A DNA stretch of 9,395 bases from Sneathiella sp. (GCA_002732675.1 NVRR01000107.1:1-9395); one strand, 5' to 3'; shown: positions 1 through 7,138, numbered from the stretch's first letter. Notes: generated by a model not told the origin, from the sequence alone. Made by a program: numbers and translations.

Positions 1-630
1 GCAGACGAGGTAGGCGGATTGGCCGTTGTTTGCGACGCGACGAAAGAGGCTGATATCAAGGCACTGGTCAGGGCCGCGGAAGCAGCATACGGGCCCATCG
101 ATATTTTCTGTTCAAACGCCGGGGTCATACACTATGGCTGGGAAGAAACCCCTGACGACATCTGGCAGCTCAGCTGGGACTTACATGTCATGGCCCATGT
201 CTATGCCGCCCGCGCCGTTGTCCCGGGGATGGTGGAGCGTGGCCGGGGTTATCTCATCAACACCGCCTCCGCCGCCGGACTATTGTCACAAATAGATTCC
301 TGCTCCTATCCCGTCACCAAACATGCCGCCGTTGCCTTCGCCGAAACCATGGCAATCCGCTACGGTGACAAGGGTATTCATGTATCTGTCCTTTGCCCGC
401 AGTCGGTCAGAACAGCCATGGCATCGGAACGCGGCGGAGCGGTCGCAAGTGTCGATGGAACACTGGAGCCGGAACAGCTTGCCGATTGCGTCATCGAGAC
501 CATGGACCGCGAGGAATTTTTGATCCTTCCACATCCGCAGGTACGTGACTATATCAAGCGTAAAACATCAGATTATGACAGATGGCTCAGCGGAATGCGC
601 CGTCTGCGGGATCGCTATTTACCGGGATAA
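1..630 (+). CDS. SDR-family oxidoreductase, 5' truncated by window edge
   Basis: C-terminal 209 residues of a short-chain dehydrogenase/reductase. The frame is open from base 1, so the start and the N-terminal TGxxxGIG cofactor motif lie outside the window; about 50 residues are missing compared with the usual 250-265. Visible family motifs are a CDAT segment (residues 11-14, where SDRs place the Asp contacting the adenine), the NAG motif (39-41), and the catalytic Ser90, Tyr103 and Lys107 (YPVTK) with the normal Ser-Tyr spacing of 13. A cytosolic NAD(P)-dependent alcohol/ketone interconversion is expected; the substrate cannot be read from the sequence. The basic, aromatic tail after about residue 180 (RDYIKRK...RWLSGMRRLRDRY) is an extra C-terminal helix seen in some SDRs. 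The zinc alcohol dehydrogenase gene begins 50 bases downstream on the same strand with no clear terminator between, so co-transcription is likely. Family assignment is firm, function is not. Confidence 0.93.
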   Translation, partial: ADEVGGLAVVCDATKEADIKALVRAAEAAYGPIDIFCSNAGVIHYGWEETPDDIWQLSWDLHVMAHVYAARAVVPGMVERGRGYLINTASAAGLLSQIDSCSYPVTKHAAVAFAETMAIRYGDKGIHVSVLCPQSVRTAMASERGGAVASVDGTLEPEQLADCVIETMDREEFLILPHPQVRDYIKRKTSDYDRWLSGMRRLRDRYLPG

Positions 631-668
631 AACCTGCATCCCCTTTACTAAAACAAAAAAATAGAACC

Positions 669-673
669 GGGAG
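669..673 (+). promoter_or_regulatory. Ribosome binding site of the alcohol dehydrogenase gene
   Basis: GGGAG sits 7 bases before the ATG at 681. This fixes the start there rather than at an upstream in-frame ATG at 582, which overlaps the SDR gene and would add 33 residues unrelated to the family. Confidence 0.7.
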
Positions 674-680
674 ACACAAC

Positions 681-1736
681 ATGCATTGCCAACAAATCAT
701 TGAATTCGGACAGCCGCTGGAGGCCCGCGATTACCCGACACCGGAGCCGCAGGGAACGGAAGTGTTATTGAAAGTATCCGCCTGTGGCGTTTGCCATAGC
801 GATCTGCATATTTGGGAGGGGTTTTTTGATCTTGGCGGCGGGCAGAAACTAGATCTTTTGTCTCGCATGACCCTGCCATTCACGTTAGGGCATGAAGTTG
901 TCGGCGAGGTCGTTGCCTTCGGCCCTGATGTCGAAGGTGTTGAAATTGGCGATAAGCGTATCGTTTTTCCCTGGATTGGATGCCGGGAATGCGCCGTGTG
1001 CAAGGCAGGGGATGAGCTTCTGTGCATGTCGCCGCAAACCGTCGGTACCCGCTATAACGGCGGCTATGCCGATGAAGTGATCGCGCCGCATCCGAAATAC
1101 CTTATCCCCTATGACGGTGTGCCGACGGAGCTCGCCTGCACCTACGCCTGCTCCGGCCTAACGGCGTATAGCGCACTCAAAAAGCTGTCGCATCTTAAAG
1201 AAACGGATCATCTGCTGATTATTGGCGCGGGTGGTGTCGGGCTTTCTGCGGTTCACTTTGCGGCTTCTGTGGTCAAAGCGAAAATCATTGTTGCCGATAT
1301 CGATCCCACCAAACGATCCATTGCCCGCCAGTCTGGCGCCCATGAGACCATCGATAACAGTGACCCGAACGCCCTCGCCAAGCTCCATGAGATAACGGGA
1401 GGTGGCGCTATGGGCGCCATCGATTTTGTCGGGGCCCCCGCAACAGCAGAGTTTGGCATTAATGGATTATGTAAAGGCGGGCATCTGGTTTGCGTTGGCC
1501 TATATGGAGATTCTATTCCGCTTTCAACGGCCATGATGCCGCTTATGATGCGGACCCTTCAGGGATCCTATGTCGGCTCGCTGCAAGAAATGCATGAGTT
1601 GATGGCGCTGGTCATGGATGGGAAAATTGCGCCTATTCCCTATGAAGTCCGGCCTCTGGACGAGGCCCATAAGGCCTTGATGGACCTGAAGGCTGGCAAA
1701 GTAGAGGGACGCGTCGTACTCAGCCCACGGGCATAA
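681..1736 (+). CDS. Zinc-dependent medium-chain alcohol dehydrogenase
   Basis: A 351-residue cytosolic enzyme of the GroES-like/Rossmann zinc alcohol dehydrogenase family, oxidising an alcohol to an aldehyde or ketone with NAD(P). Catalytic zinc ligands are Cys38 (GVCHSD), His71-Glu72 (GHE) and probably Cys157 (ACSGLTAY). The structural zinc set is Cys101, Cys104, Cys107 and Cys115. The Rossmann loop GAGGVG is at 182-187, and Asp206 in VADID at the end of the second strand favours NAD+ over NADP+. The 33-residue gap between Cys38 and His71, holding a DLGGGQKLDL segment, is longer than the roughly 20-25 of simple bacterial alcohol dehydrogenases and marks a particular subgroup. It lies 50 bases after the SDR gene, so the two probably act in one pathway. 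Its TAA stop overlaps the A run that serves as the T run of the opposing terminator. Substrate unknown. Confidence 0.93.
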   Translation: MHCQQIIEFGQPLEARDYPTPEPQGTEVLLKVSACGVCHSDLHIWEGFFDLGGGQKLDLLSRMTLPFTLGHEVVGEVVAFGPDVEGVEIGDKRIVFPWIGCRECAVCKAGDELLCMSPQTVGTRYNGGYADEVIAPHPKYLIPYDGVPTELACTYACSGLTAYSALKKLSHLKETDHLLIIGAGGVGLSAVHFAASVVKAKIIVADIDPTKRSIARQSGAHETIDNSDPNALAKLHEITGGGAMGAIDFVGAPATAEFGINGLCKGGHLVCVGLYGDSIPLSTAMMPLMMRTLQGSYVGSLQEMHELMALVMDGKIAPIPYEVRPLDEAHKALMDLKAGKVEGRVVLSPRA

Positions 1737-1786
1737 AAAAAGGCACTATTTGAAGACGATATCGTTCTTTAAATAGTGCCCGTTTT
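1735..1786. terminator. Bidirectional Rho-independent terminator
   Basis: A perfect 10-base inverted repeat, GGCACTATTT (1742-1751) and AAATAGTGCC (1771-1780), encloses further pairing (GAAG with CTTT around a one-base bulge, then ACG with CGT around a tight ATAT loop). Read on the minus strand, the stem is followed by seven T residues (complement of 1735-1741), the classic layout for ending the chemoreceptor transcript. On the plus strand it is followed by CGTTTT (1781-1786), giving a weaker signal for the alcohol dehydrogenase operon. It lies between two convergent genes. Confidence 0.88.
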
Positions 1787-1802
1787 AAAGTGCCCTTGAA
1801 AT

Positions 1803-4163
1803 CTATCCGGCGCGAACCTGGGCCAGGAAGCGATCGACTTCCTTGTCCAGGGTTATCGCTTCCTGCACGAGTTGGTCAGATACTTCGCGAACCTGAGCCG
1901 CCGTTTTACCGGTACTGGCTGCAGCATCATTCACCGAGATGATATTCTGCGAGACTTCCTGCGAGCCCTCTGCAGCTTGCTGGACACTCCGGCTGATCTC
2001 TCCGGTCGCGGCGCCCTGTTCTTCAACAGCTGCGGATATCGCCGTGGTAATCTCATTGATGCTACCGATGGTCACCGTGATGCCGCCAATTGCGCCAACG
2101 GCATTATTGGTTTCTTCCTGAACGGCTTTGATCTGTTCAGAGATTTCCTCGGTTGCCCGCGCCGTTTGGGTTGCCAGGTTCTTAACCTCGCTTGCCACAA
2201 CGGCGAAGCCTTTACCGGCGTCTCCTGCGCGGGCCGCTTCGATCGTCGCATTCAGAGCCAGAAGATTTGTCTGGCCTGCAATATCATTGATCAAACCGAC
2301 AACGTCACCAATTTTTGACGCCGCGTCGTTGAGGGAGTTGACCATAGTATTTGTCCGTTCAGCTTCCGTGACCGCCTCCCCCGCGATACTCGCAGCTTGT
2401 ATAACCTGACGGCTGATTTCATTGATGGAGGCGGAAAGCTCTTCCGTTGCCGCCGAGACTGAATTGACGCTGGAGCTGGCAAGGTCCGAGGCAGATGAAA
2501 CTGCCGCGGTCCGGAGGCGGGTATCTTCTGCCGCCTCTGTCATCGACTGTGACATCACGGTCATTTCCGACGCCGCGGTGGCAAACTTCTCGACCAGATG
2601 CTTTACGCTGCCTTCAAAATCGTCGGCAAGCTGATTACGCTCCAGTTGTTTTTGTGCTTCAGCCGCTGCGGCAATACGTTCTTTCTCTTCTTGGGCGGAT
2701 TTTTCAGCCTGACGCTGTTCCTTTTCCTGCTGCGCTTTTTCTTCGTCGCCTTTTTGCCGTTGATGCTCCGCCTCGGCGCGCACCGTTTCTGCATCACGCG
2801 CGGTATCGCGAAAACCGACAAGCGCATGTCCCATACGGGCAATTTCGTCATTGCCGTCGCGGTAAATACTGGAAGTAAGGTCGCCTTCGGAAAGGTTTTG
2901 AGCAGAGGTGACCAGTAACATGAGACGGCGAACAATATTGCCCCGAATATAGAACCAGCCTATTGCGCCAGAAATCAACAAGGTAATCAGCGCACAGATG
3001 AGCAAGGTGATCTTCGTCTGGTCAGCTAGAGCCAGATTGGCGCCAGATGCTTCAGTCAGGGATTTTTCAATGTTGCGGACAAAATTATTTACGTTCTGGG
3101 TCAAGCTTCCAACCAGAAACTGTCCCTCTTGTACAACCTGTTTGGCGGCAAATAGTGAGTTTAATTCCTGTATTCTGACACTGAAAATGTTGGATCCAGC
3201 ACCCGTATCTCTGGCATTCTTTGCCCCAATGCCCATGACAAGAAGCTCATCGAACAATTTTGTGAGTTTCGCCGCCTTTTCCTTACCGACTTTGTCTTCA
3301 ATAGCCACGAGAGGAGATGACATGGAGGCGATTGAAGATAGAAAAGTGGCCTCAAATTCTTTCACACCGTTGATCGTTTCGGCTTGTGATCCTTCTGCGA
3401 GCAAGCTGATCATCAGGTAACCACTACTTTTAAAGGAGTAAATACTTTCCTGGAACCGTAAAGCATTGAAGCCCACAGACGAAATATCAGTAGTATCATA
3501 GTTGGGCTTGGCGCCCGTCAGGGCCTTCTGCACCGACGCACCCAACAATTCATTCCAGTTATCTGAGTTTTCAAGCATTTGCATGCGCAAAGGAATAACC
3601 AATGAACTCAACTCAGAATCCAACACTGCTCTGAATTCCGTCAGTTTCTTGCCTAATTCTATACGATGGCTAGTGAGTGCGACGTGCTTCGCAACTTCTT
3701 CATTCAAGCGATTGAATAGAGGCGTAAGTTTCCCCAGGCTGTCCTCGGTCTTAATGAGCGAAGCATCCCCATCCACATATTCTTTCAATGACGACAGTTG
3801 TTTTTTTGCCTTCGCAACGGTGCGATTAATGCTTTTGTAGCTCTGGTTACGTGCAGAATCTGTTATTGCATTACTCAGCTCAGGGGCCGCTGCCGCCAAT
3901 TGCGTTGTTTCATTTGCCAGCTTAAACGCTAAAGCAATGGACGGAACTTTTTGATCCGACATCTCGCTTTGAGCAGAGGTGAGATTGCCAAGGTTGACCC
4001 AGCTGATTGCCGAAATTGCGATGGTTAGAACAGCGACGACAGAGAAGGCTGCTATCAGACGGAAGCCTATCCCGTATTTCGAGTATTTGACGGCTGCTTC
4101 AGATGAGTCCGGGTTCTTATTCTTCTTGGCGCGAAAAAAATTACTAATTAATGTGCTCTTCAA
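1803..4163 (-). CDS. Methyl-accepting chemotaxis protein with large helical periplasmic sensor
   Basis: Inner-membrane chemoreceptor that controls CheA/CheW. Counting 786 residues from a TTG at 4163: a cytoplasmic start, TM1 about 33-56, an all-helical periplasmic domain about 57-384, TM2 about 385-406, HAMP about 407-459, a Lys/Glu/Gln-rich coiled coil about 460-515, and the signalling domain to about 770. The hairpin tip is about 625-650 ([20 protein letters not shown]), which is diagnostic. The sensor's length and its VPSIALAF...[11 protein letters not shown] stretch resemble the helical-bimodular/TorS-like group, but no ligand can be named. The protein ends [11 protein letters not shown], without an NWETF-like CheR tether. 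Start choice: GGGGA lies 8 bases before the TTG. The open frame runs on to an ATG at 4202 and another at 4283, but the first has a badly spaced AAGG and the second adds an unlikely leader. GC falls markedly in the sensor-coding half. It is transcribed against the genes on both sides. Confidence 0.93.
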   Translation of the reverse strand: MKSTLISNFFRAKKNKNPDSSEAAVKYSKYGIGFRLIAAFSVVAVLTIAISAISWVNLGNLTSAQSEMSDQKVPSIALAFKLANETTQLAAAAPELSNAITDSARNQSYKSINRTVAKAKKQLSSLKEYVDGDASLIKTEDSLGKLTPLFNRLNEEVAKHVALTSHRIELGKKLTEFRAVLDSELSSLVIPLRMQMLENSDNWNELLGASVQKALTGAKPNYDTTDISSVGFNALRFQESIYSFKSSGYLMISLLAEGSQAETINGVKEFEATFLSSIASMSSPLVAIEDKVGKEKAAKLTKLFDELLVMGIGAKNARDTGAGSNIFSVRIQELNSLFAAKQVVQEGQFLVGSLTQNVNNFVRNIEKSLTEASGANLALADQTKITLLICALITLLISGAIGWFYIRGNIVRRLMLLVTSAQNLSEGDLTSSIYRDGNDEIARMGHALVGFRDTARDAETVRAEAEHQRQKGDEEKAQQEKEQRQAEKSAQEEKERIAAAAEAQKQLERNQLADDFEGSVKHLVEKFATAASEMTVMSQSMTEAAEDTRLRTAAVSSASDLASSSVNSVSAATEELSASINEISRQVIQAASIAGEAVTEAERTNTMVNSLNDAASKIGDVVGLINDIAGQTNLLALNATIEAARAGDAGKGFAVVASEVKNLATQTARATEEISEQIKAVQEETNNAVGAIGGITVTIGSINEITTAISAAVEEQGAATGEISRSVQQAAEGSQEVSQNIISVNDAAASTGKTAAQVREVSDQLVQEAITLDKEVDRFLAQVRAG

Positions 4164-4185
4164 TCTACTGATCCCCGTATAGTAG
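4164..4185 (-). promoter_or_regulatory. Hairpin presenting the chemoreceptor ribosome binding site
   Basis: On the minus strand CTACT (4185-4181) pairs with AGTAG (4169-4165), and the loop holds the GGGGA Shine-Dalgarno-like run (4176-4172). The proposed TTG start follows one base after the stem (4163-4161). The layout supports the TTG start and could modulate translation, but a 5-bp stem is weak and may be chance. Confidence 0.35.
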
Positions 4186-4355
4186 TAAACATTACCGTAC
4201 ATTAGCCTTAAGAATATTAATAAGAGGTTAGAGCTGGAAGAATAAATTGGCCGCCTGTTCTTCCCCACAAAAATCCGGTACACTACCCTAACTAGTCACA
4301 TCGAAATGCGCTGGGTCAGATACGGTAGATGTCTGAAGCCAACAAAAACCTGAAA

Positions 4356-4361
4356 AAGGAG
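4356..4361 (+). promoter_or_regulatory. Ribosome binding site of the adducin-type gene
   Basis: AAGGAG is 6 bases before the ATG at 4368. This selects that start over an in-frame ATG at 4329, which has no such site and would add 13 residues. Confidence 0.8.
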
Positions 4362-4367
4362 ATAGAC

Positions 4368-5138
4368 ATGAGCCTAGCATCTGTATCAACATCGTCTTTG
4401 CGGAACAATGTAAGTGAAGAGGAATGGAAAATCCGCGTCGATCTGGCCGCCGCCTACAGGCTCGTTGCCTTGCATGGTTGGGACGATTTGATTTTCACTC
4501 ATATTTCAGCGCGCCTGCCGGGTGATGATAATCATTTTCTGATCAATCCCTATGGCATGATGTTTGAAGAAATCACCGCCTCCTCCCTCGTTAAGATTGA
4601 TATGCAAGGGGAGATCGTCGGGGAGAGCGACTATTCCGTCAATCCGGCCGGATTTACAATTCACTCCGCCGTTCATGCGGTTCGCCATGATGCGGCTTGT
4701 GTCATGCATTTGCATACGCCCGCGGGAACCGCCGTCGCAACGCAGGAAGACGGCCTCCTTCCCCTCAATCAGACTGCCCTAGTGATCCGCGAACAAATCG
4801 CCTATCACGAATATGAAGGCATTGCCCTGAACCATGACGAACGGCCAAGGCTACAAAAAGATCTCGGGAATAAGAAACTCATGCTGCTTTGGAACCATGG
4901 CACCCTCGCCCTTGGTGACACCATCGCCGATACATTCCTTGCTATGTATTTTCTGGAACGTGCCTGTGAGATGCAGGTAGCCAGCCTCGCCGGCGGCGGA
5001 AAGCTGCATTATCCGTCTGATGCCGTTAAGGCCGTAACAGCGGCGCAAGGCGAGCATGGATTAACGGCTGTGTCCGGCCTTGCCTGGACGGCCTTGCTCC
5101 GTAAGCTCGACCGAACCTTTCCCGGATATGCGGAGTAA
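4368..5138 (+). CDS. Class II aldolase/adducin-family protein
   Basis: A 256-residue cytosolic protein with the class II aldolase/adducin fold at its usual length. Metal-binding histidines are present: His114 and His116 in the MHLHTPAG motif and His177 in WNHG. The conserved GMMFEEITASSLVKID stretch (63-78) and FTHISAR (43-49) also match the family. Compared from memory with E. coli FucA, the segment that holds the catalytic Glu73 (PSSEWRFH) reads NPAGFTIH here (92-99), so the aldol acid/base residue is absent; the same NPAG/NTAG form occurs in adducin-like members and animal adducins. The protein probably binds a divalent metal but need not be a sugar-phosphate aldolase; lyase, decarboxylase or epimerase chemistry, or a non-catalytic role, remain possible. 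The dioxygenase gene follows 80 bases downstream on the same strand with no terminator seen, so the two probably form an operon. Family call is firm, reaction unknown. Confidence 0.9.
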   Translation: MSLASVSTSSLRNNVSEEEWKIRVDLAAAYRLVALHGWDDLIFTHISARLPGDDNHFLINPYGMMFEEITASSLVKIDMQGEIVGESDYSVNPAGFTIHSAVHAVRHDAACVMHLHTPAGTAVATQEDGLLPLNQTALVIREQIAYHEYEGIALNHDERPRLQKDLGNKKLMLLWNHGTLALGDTIADTFLAMYFLERACEMQVASLAGGGKLHYPSDAVKAVTAAQGEHGLTAVSGLAWTALLRKLDRTFPGYAE

Positions 5139-5203
5139 GACCAACAATAACCAAGCTAGTGACGAAAACTAAGATTGCGAACTGTTCCAAAATCAAAAAT
5201 AAG

Positions 5204-5209
5204 AAGGAG
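5204..5209 (+). promoter_or_regulatory. Ribosome binding site of the dioxygenase gene
   Basis: AAGGAG lies 6 bases before a GTG (5216) and 9 bases before the adjoining in-frame ATG (5219). Either could be used, differing by one residue. A further GTG at 5159 would add a Lys/Asn-rich leader foreign to the family and lacks a site of this quality. Confidence 0.75.
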
Positions 5210-5218
5210 CGTAAAGTG

Positions 5219-6109
5219 ATGGAATATAACCGAATTAACGTAATGCCGATTACCGGGACCATTGGAGCGGAAATAACCGGCGTGGATTTGCGAAATCTGG
5301 ATGCTGAGACAATCACAGAAATCCGCGCAGCCTTCCTTGAGCATGTTGTAGTGTTTTTTCGCGATCAGCCGCTCAGTATTGAAGATCAGAAAACCTTCAC
5401 ATCGCATTTCGGTGATTTCGGGACTGAACCGTTTGTAAAAACCATGACAGAACATCCTGAAGTGATTGCTGTGGTTAAGGAGGCAGACGAGATTAACTCT
5501 ATTAATTTCGGCGGCCATTGGCATTCCGATTGGTCATTTCAAGAAGCTCCGCCCATGGCGACTATTCTTCATGGTCAGGATATTCCCCCGTATGGTGGAG
5601 ATACGGTTTTTGCTAATATGTATCTCGCCTATGAAACCCTGTCAGCGGGAATGAAGGAAATTATCGATCCGCTTATCGCTATTCATTCGGCACGGCGACC
5701 TTATGGCACAGGTAAAAGCATTCTTGGCAACAAGAAGCGGAAATCCATGACCATCATCCATTCCGAGGAAGCCCACGCAGAAATTGAGCATCCCGTTGTT
5801 CGCATTCATCCTGAAACCGGGCGTAAGGCCCTGTTCGTCAATCCGGTTTATACCCTTCGGCTAAAAGGCATGTCCGAGTCGGATAGCCGGGAAATACTTG
5901 AAAAACTGTTTCAGCATTCGGTCAAAGAGATTTTCACTTGCCGCTTTCGGTGGCGCAATAATTCGCTGGCCATGTGGGACAACCGCTGCGCCATGCATCT
6001 GGCCCTGAACGACTATGATGGCTTCCGGCGGGCTTTGCATCGCACGACCATCGCCGGGGATCGCCCTGTCGGTCCGGAGAAAGCGCTCGTCCGGGAAAAT
6101 GTGGCATAA
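5219..6109 (+). CDS. TauD/TfdA-family Fe(II)/2-oxoglutarate dioxygenase
   Basis: A 296-residue cytosolic non-haem iron dioxygenase coupling 2-oxoglutarate decarboxylation to hydroxylation or cleavage of a substrate. The facial triad is His102, Asp104 (WHSD) and His260 (WDNRCAMH). The 2-oxoglutarate residues are also in place: Thr129 in GGDTVFAN, and Arg271 and Arg275 in RRALHRTTIAGDRP, matching TauD Thr126, Arg266 and Arg270. Length and motif order match TauD throughout. However, residues that contact taurine in E. coli TauD (His70, Tyr73, Asn95) align with Glu70, Val73 and Gly98 here, so taurine is an unlikely substrate. The region 145-190 (SARRPYGTGKS...KKRKS) is Lys/Arg-rich and may favour an acidic substrate; that last point is inference. 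It is the second gene after the adducin-type gene, and msrA begins 113 bases further on. The alternative one-residue-longer GTG start at 5216 is possible. Confidence 0.92.
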   Translation: MEYNRINVMPITGTIGAEITGVDLRNLDAETITEIRAAFLEHVVVFFRDQPLSIEDQKTFTSHFGDFGTEPFVKTMTEHPEVIAVVKEADEINSINFGGHWHSDWSFQEAPPMATILHGQDIPPYGGDTVFANMYLAYETLSAGMKEIIDPLIAIHSARRPYGTGKSILGNKKRKSMTIIHSEEAHAEIEHPVVRIHPETGRKALFVNPVYTLRLKGMSESDSREILEKLFQHSVKEIFTCRFRWRNNSLAMWDNRCAMHLALNDYDGFRRALHRTTIAGDRPVGPEKALVRENVA

Positions 6110-6209
6110 GAAAAGTGGCCCCTAGCATACACGTTACTTCAACTTTCTGCGATCCGGGCTGGTAATTTTCCGAGCATTAACCTAGTTGATGGTGGACCAA
6201 TCATCGCTC

Positions 6210-6215
6210 GGAGGG
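6210..6215 (+). promoter_or_regulatory. Ribosome binding site of msrA
   Basis: GGAGGG is 7 bases before the ATG at 6223, supporting the start that includes the signal peptide. Confidence 0.75.
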
Positions 6216-6222
6216 AAAACAT

Positions 6223-6870
6223 ATGTCTTTGTTGAAGTCACGCCTACGCCGCCTCACACTACTGTTCTTCGCTGCCTTTGCCGGGGTTGCCGGATTTGCC
6301 GGAATGTCCGCCGCCGAAGCAAAAACGGAGACGGCGATTTTCGCTGGCGGATGCTTCTGGTGTGTTGAATCTGACTTTGATCACGTCCCCGGCGTACTGG
6401 AAACGCTGTCTGGCTATACCGGAGGTACGTTGGAGAATCCGACATATCGGGATGTCACAGCTGGCGGCAGCGGCCATTATGAAGCCGTGAAAATTACCTT
6501 CGATCCGGCGAAAACATCTTATGCAACCCTTGTCGATATCTTCTGGAGAAGTGTCAATCCGACCGATGCCGGTGGGCAGTTTTGCGACCGCGGCGCCAGC
6601 TATGCAACGGCTATCTTTGCGACGACAGATGAGCAAAAAACGATTGCCGAGATGTCAAAACAAGATCTCGACACGTCCGGCAAACTGGAAGCCGCGATTG
6701 TGACGCCTATCCTGCCTGCCACCGAATTCTATGCCGCGGAAGACTATCATCAGGATTACTATCAGAAAAACCCGATCCGCTATAATTTTTACCGAACATC
6801 CTGCCGCCGCGACGCGAGCGTTGAGGCGCTCTGGGGAGATGAGGCCCATCGGGGCATCACCGAGCACTAG
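6223..6870 (+). CDS. msrA: Exported peptide-methionine (S)-S-oxide reductase MsrA
   Basis: A 215-residue protein that reduces the S epimer of methionine sulfoxide, free or in proteins. Residues 1-33 look like a Sec signal peptide: a basic start (KSRLRR), a hydrophobic core LTLLFFAAFAGVAGFAG and an AEA cleavage site near 31-33, so it should act in the periplasm. The MsrA active site AGGCFWC follows at 41-47, with nucleophilic Cys44. Other family marks are SGYTGG (63-68), GHYEAV (84-89), the NPTDAGGQFCDRG loop (112-124) and YHQDYY (175-180). Cys47 and Cys194 (RTSCRRD) are candidate resolving cysteines. No msrB or thioredoxin-like partner is adjacent, so its reductant must come from elsewhere. 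It lies 113 bases after the dioxygenase gene and may have its own promoter, though none is clear. The convergent RND gene ends 306 bases away. Identity is secure; export rests on the N-terminal pattern. Confidence 0.96.
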   Translation: MSLLKSRLRRLTLLFFAAFAGVAGFAGMSAAEAKTETAIFAGGCFWCVESDFDHVPGVLETLSGYTGGTLENPTYRDVTAGGSGHYEAVKITFDPAKTSYATLVDIFWRSVNPTDAGGQFCDRGASYATAIFATTDEQKTIAEMSKQDLDTSGKLEAAIVTPILPATEFYAAEDYHQDYYQKNPIRYNFYRTSCRRDASVEALWGDEAHRGITEH

Positions 6871-6875
6871 AGGGC

Positions 6876-6895
6876 CCGCAATATAGAATATGCGG
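6876..6895 (+). repeat. Short hairpin after msrA
   Basis: CCGCAATAT (6876-6884) can fold on ATATGCGG (6888-6895) with a single bulged A and a three-base AGA loop, giving 8 base pairs directly after the msrA stop. It has no following T run, so it is more likely an RNA 3'-end stabiliser, or chance, than an intrinsic terminator. Confidence 0.35.
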
Positions 6896-7138
6896 TCTGC
6901 GCCGTTCTGATGACGGCGTTTGCGGGTAGTTTGTCCACGGAGAAATGCCCTGTCCGCTCTGCCTTCTACAACGGTTGGCTTATGTGGCGGTAATGTGCGG
7001 ACTGGTTCGGCAACGTCGTTAAGGGACCAAAGCCGCCTTTACGGCCCGGAAACATCCCGAAGTACTGGCAATACGGGGCGGCCTTCTCTCCCTGACGCTG
7101 AAGGTAAAACCGTGATCCGAGGCTGACTCCGCATATTC
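6886..7138. repeat. 10-base inverted repeat bracketing the msrA-RND gap
   Basis: GAATATGCGG (6886-6895) and its exact complement CCGCATATTC (7129-7138) are 233 bases apart. The match does not extend. A rough estimate gives about a 4% chance of some such 10-base match in 300 bases, so it is suggestive only. No target-site duplication is visible. Confidence 0.3.
6900..6921 (+). terminator. Weak candidate terminator of msrA
   Basis: CGCCGT (6900-6905) pairs with ACGGCG (6913-6918) across a seven-base loop, followed by only three T residues. It lies 30 bases after the msrA stop, where a terminator is expected, but the short T run makes efficient intrinsic termination doubtful. Confidence 0.35.

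Larger units (their letters stand above)
4164..4367. other. AT-rich divergent intergenic region
   Basis: About 200 bases between the divergent chemoreceptor and aldolase-like genes; the row 4141-4200 is only about 35% GC and 4201-4260 about 37%. It must carry promoters for both directions unless the chemoreceptor starts further upstream. I see no convincing sigma-70, sigma-54 or sigma-28 promoter and no long operator-like palindrome. The chemoreceptor frame stays open to 4283, so part of this stretch would be coding if an upstream start is used. Confidence 0.5.

Noticed and set aside
582..680. Upstream ATG extension of the alcohol dehydrogenase
   Set aside because: It overlaps the SDR gene and adds residues unlike the family; GGGAG at 669-673 supports the ATG at 681.
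1872..2935. Long plus-strand and alternative minus-strand frames inside the chemoreceptor gene
   Set aside because: They are out-of-frame shadows of a well-conserved signalling domain and show no family features.
4203..4283. N-terminal extension of the chemoreceptor to an ATG at 4283
   Set aside because: The extra leader ([14 protein letters not shown]) lies in AT-rich intergenic sequence with no ribosome binding site, and TM1 is already present downstream.
4258..4284. Possible sigma-70 promoter with TACACT as -10 box
   Set aside because: The -35 position (TGTTCT, 17 bases upstream) fits poorly, and other equally weak pairs occur nearby.
6920..7126. 68-codon open frame between msrA and the RND gene
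   Set aside because: It begins with TTG, has no ribosome binding site, gives a low-complexity product and sits in a convergent gap.
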